A stretch of DNA of 64,000 nt. Source: Limnoperna fortunei. Lineage: Eukaryota; Mollusca; Bivalvia; Mytilida; Modiolidae. The position numbers were made by a program, and so were the translations under genes. Below, one piece after another: positions 60,157-64,000 of the stretch. Location: NCBI GenBank assembly GCA_944474755.1, contig OX104123.1, positions 68,813,898 to 68,877,897 on the forward strand, in the 5' to 3' direction. How positions within the stretch are numbered: the stretch's first letter is position 1; every line of letters starts with the position of its first letter. The notes below the pieces were generated by a model, which worked only from the letters and a program-made list of their open reading frames with translations, made no database searches and was not told the DNA's origin.

Positions 60157-60237
60157 GGGACAGACCTTGAAGGTGGGGCCTTGGTTTTTACGAAAAAACC
60201 AAGGCCCCCCCCCCCTGCAAGTTAAATGGTCGGTCCC
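60157..60237. mobile_element. 81-bp hairpin MITE with TAA target duplication
   Basis: The ends are 'gggacagacc' and 'ggtcggtccc', with an inner stem 'ggggccttggtttttacg' against 'cgaaaaaaccaaggcccc'. TAA at 60154-60156 is repeated at 60238-60240. The host 92-bp unit reads 'gtatttaactgatgag', so the empty site is known. A 3-bp TAA duplication fits PIF/Harbinger-type elements; superfamily is inference. Confidence 0.82.
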
Positions 60238-60240
60238 TAA

Positions 60241-60724
60241 CCGATGAGTATGTATTATAAATGTCGTCATATATGCAGGGACAATTATTCATGATACTAA
60301 AATAACAAAGCCAGCGAAGGATGACAACCCCTTTTATATATATATTTACATTTTACCTGTATTTGCCATTTTTACGACTAACGTTAAACACAAATATTTA
60401 ATATGCTTGTTATAGATGAAGATCAATTCTATTGGTTCAAGTCAAATAATATTTACATTCCATAAAATATTGAAAATTGTTTTCCTGGTGTCATTGGAGC
60501 GTTTCAATAAAGTCAAAGTGGCACGAATGTCCAGGTAATGATTATTGTATTGACTCATTGATTGACACCTTTGTGAACGGGCACCTGTTTAATTACATAT
60601 GTGATAATCAATGTCGTTCTTTTATTAAATTATATTGATACATTTTGATGTCTTTGTCCACTAACACGAGTTTATGCACTTCTTTTAGAACTAAATCGAT
60701 ATTAGATATAACATTCAGGAAATG
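60241..60724. other. AT-rich spacer
   Basis: No feature recognised between the MITE and the 56-bp array. Confidence 0.5.
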
Positions 60725-61808
60725 ATTCTGTATGTACCACTACCGCCACCTACTGCCAGTAAACAGAAATCATGTTACAAAGTCTGTATGTACCACTACC
60801 GCCACTTACTGCCAACAAACAGAAATCATGTCACAAAGTCTGTATGTACCACTACCGCCACTTACTGCCAGCAAACAGAAATCATGTCACAAAGACTGTA
60901 TGTACCACTACCTCCACCTACTGCCAGTAAACAGAAATCATGTCACAAAGTCTGTATGTACTACTACCGCCACCTACTGCCAGTAAACAGAAATCATGTC
61001 ACAAAGTCTGTATGTACCACTACCGCCACCTACTGCCAGTAAACAGAAATCACTGTCACAAAGTCTGTATGTACCACTTCCGCCACCTACTGCCAGTTAA
61101 CAGCAATCATGTCACAAAGTCTGTATGTACCACTACCGCCACCTACTGCCAGTAAACAGAAATCATGTCACAAAGTCTGTATGTACCACTACCGCCACTG
61201 CTGCCAGTAAACAGAAATCATGTCACAAAGTCTGTATGTACCACTACCGCCACCTACTGCCAGTTAACAGAAATCATGTCACAAAGTCTGTATGTACCAC
61301 TATCGCCAACTACTGCCAGTAAACAGAAATCATGTCACAAAGTCTGTATGTACCACTACCGCCACCTACTGCCAGTAAACAGAAATCATGTCACAAAGTC
61401 TGTATGTACCACTACCGCCACCTACTGCCAGTAAACAGAAATCATGTCACAAAGTCTGTATGTACCACTACCGCCACCTACTGCCAGTAAACAGAAATCA
61501 TGTCACAAAGACTGTATGTACCACTACCGCCACCTACTGCCAGTAAACAGAAATCATGTCACAAAGTCTGTATGTACCACTATCGCCACCTACTGCCAGT
61601 AAACAGAAATCATGTAACAAAGTCTGTATGTACCACTACCGCCACCTACTGCCAGTTAACAGAAATCATGTCACAAAGTCTGTATGTACCACTACCGCCA
61701 CCTACTGCCAGTTAACAGAAATCATGTCACAAAGTCTGTATGTACCACTACCGCCACCTACTGCCAGTAAACAGAAATCATGTCACAAAGTCTGTATGTA
61801 CAACTACG
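60725..61808. repeat. 56-bp minisatellite (about 19 copies)
   Basis: Units 'tatgtaccactaccgccacc', 'tactgccagtaaacagaaat' and 'catgtcacaaagtctg' (56 bp), with few substitutions and occasional 1-3 bp indels. All three forward frames give overlapping repeat peptides; none is a gene. Confidence 0.97.
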
Positions 61809-61986
61809 GACAGAAAAACTCCAGGCAAATGAACAGAAATGTCACAAATAGTTTCTATTGCAATACAAATCTGTTCTAGTCTCAAGAAGAGGCTTCACGT
61901 TTGTTGTTAATATTATAATAAGATTATTTACCATTATACAGAGGTACCCTAGCCTCTGTCCCTTTCAGAGGTAGATGGCTGGAGTT

Positions 61987-62025
61987 ATATTATTGCGGGC
62001 CTTTTACTTGGGCCGGCAATAATAT
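61987..62025. repeat. 39-bp hairpin
   Basis: 'atattattgcgggcc' pairs with 'ggccggcaataatat' around a loop of about 9 bp. It could be part of a dispersed element. Confidence 0.75.
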
Positions 62026-63338
62026 CCTATATGGCAGGTCCATTGCAGTGGCAGATGAGTGCTTTTGTATAATCGGTCTAAGTAACTGACTGACTTGGGG
62101 AGTTTTTTACGTCCTACACCGACAAATTAATGCCCTTGGTCGGACGGCAAGGTCTAAGTAATTTATTTATGACATTTATATATGAACTCACCGCACAACC
62201 CCTTCCCCCGTTGCCGAAAACTTGACGGCCATGTGCAATATTACCCGGAATTTACGAAATGAAAATTAAGATTTGTTCCAAAGTTTGCTTTTCATTGATT
62301 ACAACATGATCAATGAGAAAAAAATCGCACATCTCAGTTGTCATCACGTGTCTATATATTCAGTGAAATTTTCGCGTGAGTGTCACTAGAATGTAGATTA
62401 CACGCGAATTTCACGAGTAAACTACAAAATTCACATTTTATATTTAATTTCCAATAGATATTAAGTAAATCGTCCGTACTACCGTACTATATACACCAAC
62501 GACAACAAAATTCTAATATTTTTCTTGATATTTTATTTGTTGTAAATATGGATTTTAAAATACACGTAATACGTAATGTTCACGTACATGATTTGTTCAA
62601 ATTGTATACTCACAATTGGGGAAAGTTGAAAAAAAAACATTGAAATAGAAATTTACTTATAGCTCGACTCGGATAAAATTCATAAATAATTATTTCTATT
62701 AACTTAATGATTGTAGAAGTTTTTAAATAGAAAATTCTATGGATTTCACATTTCCATAGAGGTAAATATTTCGACCGTTATCAGTATATTTATAGGGTAC
62801 CAGTAGACGGACATTGACGTCTCGGCATTCATGGTAAAATAAAGGCATTATCCGAACGGTCACCATATCAAATATGTCTTCGTGAACACAATAAAGTCTG
62901 ATTGATTCGACCTCAAAACTCGACATTTAAATTGTCAAATGAATTTTATTGAAATAAACTTATCTGTCAAATTCAAAACTTGTTTATATTAATGGTTGTA
63001 ATTATATTCATCATTTCGAATAAAAGAGAATTTCAAATTTAAGAAAATTAACACGTGACTCCATTGAAATGCAAGATAAAATAACCTTAGAAGTTATCAA
63101 TCAAGCGTGAACAATTAAACATTAATTTTACTTTGGATAGATAATACACAAAGTTTAATTGATTGGTAAACAAATAAATCCTTAATTAATCGGTCAAGGT
63201 CGGTTAACAAAAACTATTTAAGTGTCAGATAGATAATGTACGAAAAGAAACTACAATATCAAAGGTACACTGTACTCAGCACATTAGATACGTTTTCCCG
63301 CCATCCGGTCTGTAGCCCAACTGACAAGGTATACAATT

Positions 63339-63464
63339 AGACCAATGGACACAGTTACATTCCATCCGTCCAGAGTTTCCGTGGGAGCCTGTCCGCAGTC
63401 AGACCAATATGAACACATTTACATTCCATCTGCCCAGATTTTACATGGCAGCCTGTCCGCAGTC
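63339..63464. repeat. 62/64-bp direct duplication
   Basis: 'agaccaat' begins at 63339 and 63401. Both copies contain 'acattccatc' and 'agcctgtccgcagtc' with scattered differences; a third copy starts at 63465 and breaks off. Confidence 0.88.
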
Positions 63465-64000
63465 AGACCCATATTTTAGGTCTAGTGGACGCTGACAAGT
63501 GACATGTTTTTTGTCTTCATACAAACGCCTAGTGACATCTATGAAGTAGACGAAGTTTGTATAAAAAATGTTTGGCTGCTATTTCAAATTTACTTGAAAA
63601 AGAAGACTTAATATCAACAAATCACACAGTTTTACTTGAATGATTTATTTTGCCGATTATAAAAAAATATAATTAACTCGACTTGATATGAACTACATTA
63701 CACATTTCAAGTAAAAATTGCACATCGAAATTAATTAGAATTCTTAAACATTCAATGTCATAAAATAAATAATTTACAGATGAAATGTTGATTAGATTGT
63801 TGACAATGCTTTCCTTGGTGTTCGGAATTTTGTTATTACATTCATTTCTCGTGGTAACCACCCATCATCATGTTTTTATATAATAGTCCACGAATTGTAA
63901 TACATGACGTCATATGTAGAATGAATGGGTAGTCCATGAATATTATTGTCCGTTGCAGATATAACAGTCTCTAAGTCAACAAAGGCCATGATTAAATTGC

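Larger units (their letters stand above)
61809..64000. other. AT-rich unique sequence to window end
   Basis: It contains a hairpin (61987-62025) and a short direct repeat (63339-63464). Two short AT-rich minus-strand frames (62723-62926 and 63673-63861) show no family motif. No exon was identified. Confidence 0.5.

Noticed and set aside
62723..62926. 67-codon minus-strand frame in unique sequence
   Set aside because: Looks protein-like at a glance but has no recognisable motif, splice context or conservation evidence; short frames are expected by chance.

Overview
This window is eukaryotic, non-coding-rich DNA, most likely from a bivalve mollusc and possibly a mussel relative. The clues are dispersed repeats I associate with mollusc and mussel genomes: a 'taacgcc...tttcagc' family, hairpins ending in TTTCACAAA, and a 'gacgaaacgcgcgtc' hairpin. 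I recall these families and could not search for them. There is no operon structure, CRISPR array, rRNA gene or convincing tRNA gene.

The one host gene I can defend is the terminal coding exon of an R-SMAD (Smad2/3 type, + strand, 1676-1799). It is preceded by a splice acceptor and ends in the SSXS phosphorylation tail. The left edge (1-1675) is therefore its last intron, which holds a 33-bp minisatellite. Its 3'UTR and flank follow, with four small foldback (hairpin) elements at 4.3-5.2 kb.

Most of the rest is tandem repeats and mobile elements. About 30 kb is minisatellite: 33-bp (0-1.1 kb), 34-bp (5.9-16.8 kb, about 320 copies with higher-order structure), 40-bp (18.1-21.1 kb, inside a MITE-like element), 23-bp (21.9-29.5 kb), 28-bp (29.5-30.6 kb), 46-bp and 30-bp (31.4-37.2 kb, apparently an expanded LINE 3'UTR), 40-bp (49.8-50.3 kb), 30-bp (50.4-50.6 kb), 20-bp (54.3-55.0 kb), 92-bp (58.0-60.2 kb) and 56-bp (60.7-61.8 kb). 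A further 5 kb or so (42.0-47.1 kb) is a 620/820-bp satellite.

Mobile elements: (i) a full-length Ty3/Gypsy LTR retrotransposon at 22368-27120 with LTRs identical by eye, a 5-bp target duplication, PBS, PPT and an uninterrupted 1318-codon gag-pol, inserted in the 23-bp array; (ii) a 5'-truncated, mutated LINE on the minus strand at 38826-41813 with a 7-bp target duplication, inserted in a satellite linker; (iii) a decayed CR1-like LINE tail on the minus strand near 37.3-37.9 kb; (iv) a tRNA-derived SINE pair at 38.1-38.5 kb; (v) several hairpin MITEs, including an 81-bp one in the 92-bp array and a 177-bp near-perfect palindrome at 51.4 kb.

Most long open frames here are repeats whose unit length is a multiple of three, or 34-bp repeats cycling through frames. 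They are not genes. I found no new biochemical system. The strongest unusual themes are mobile elements that carry or seed minisatellites, and multi-level higher-order structure in the arrays.
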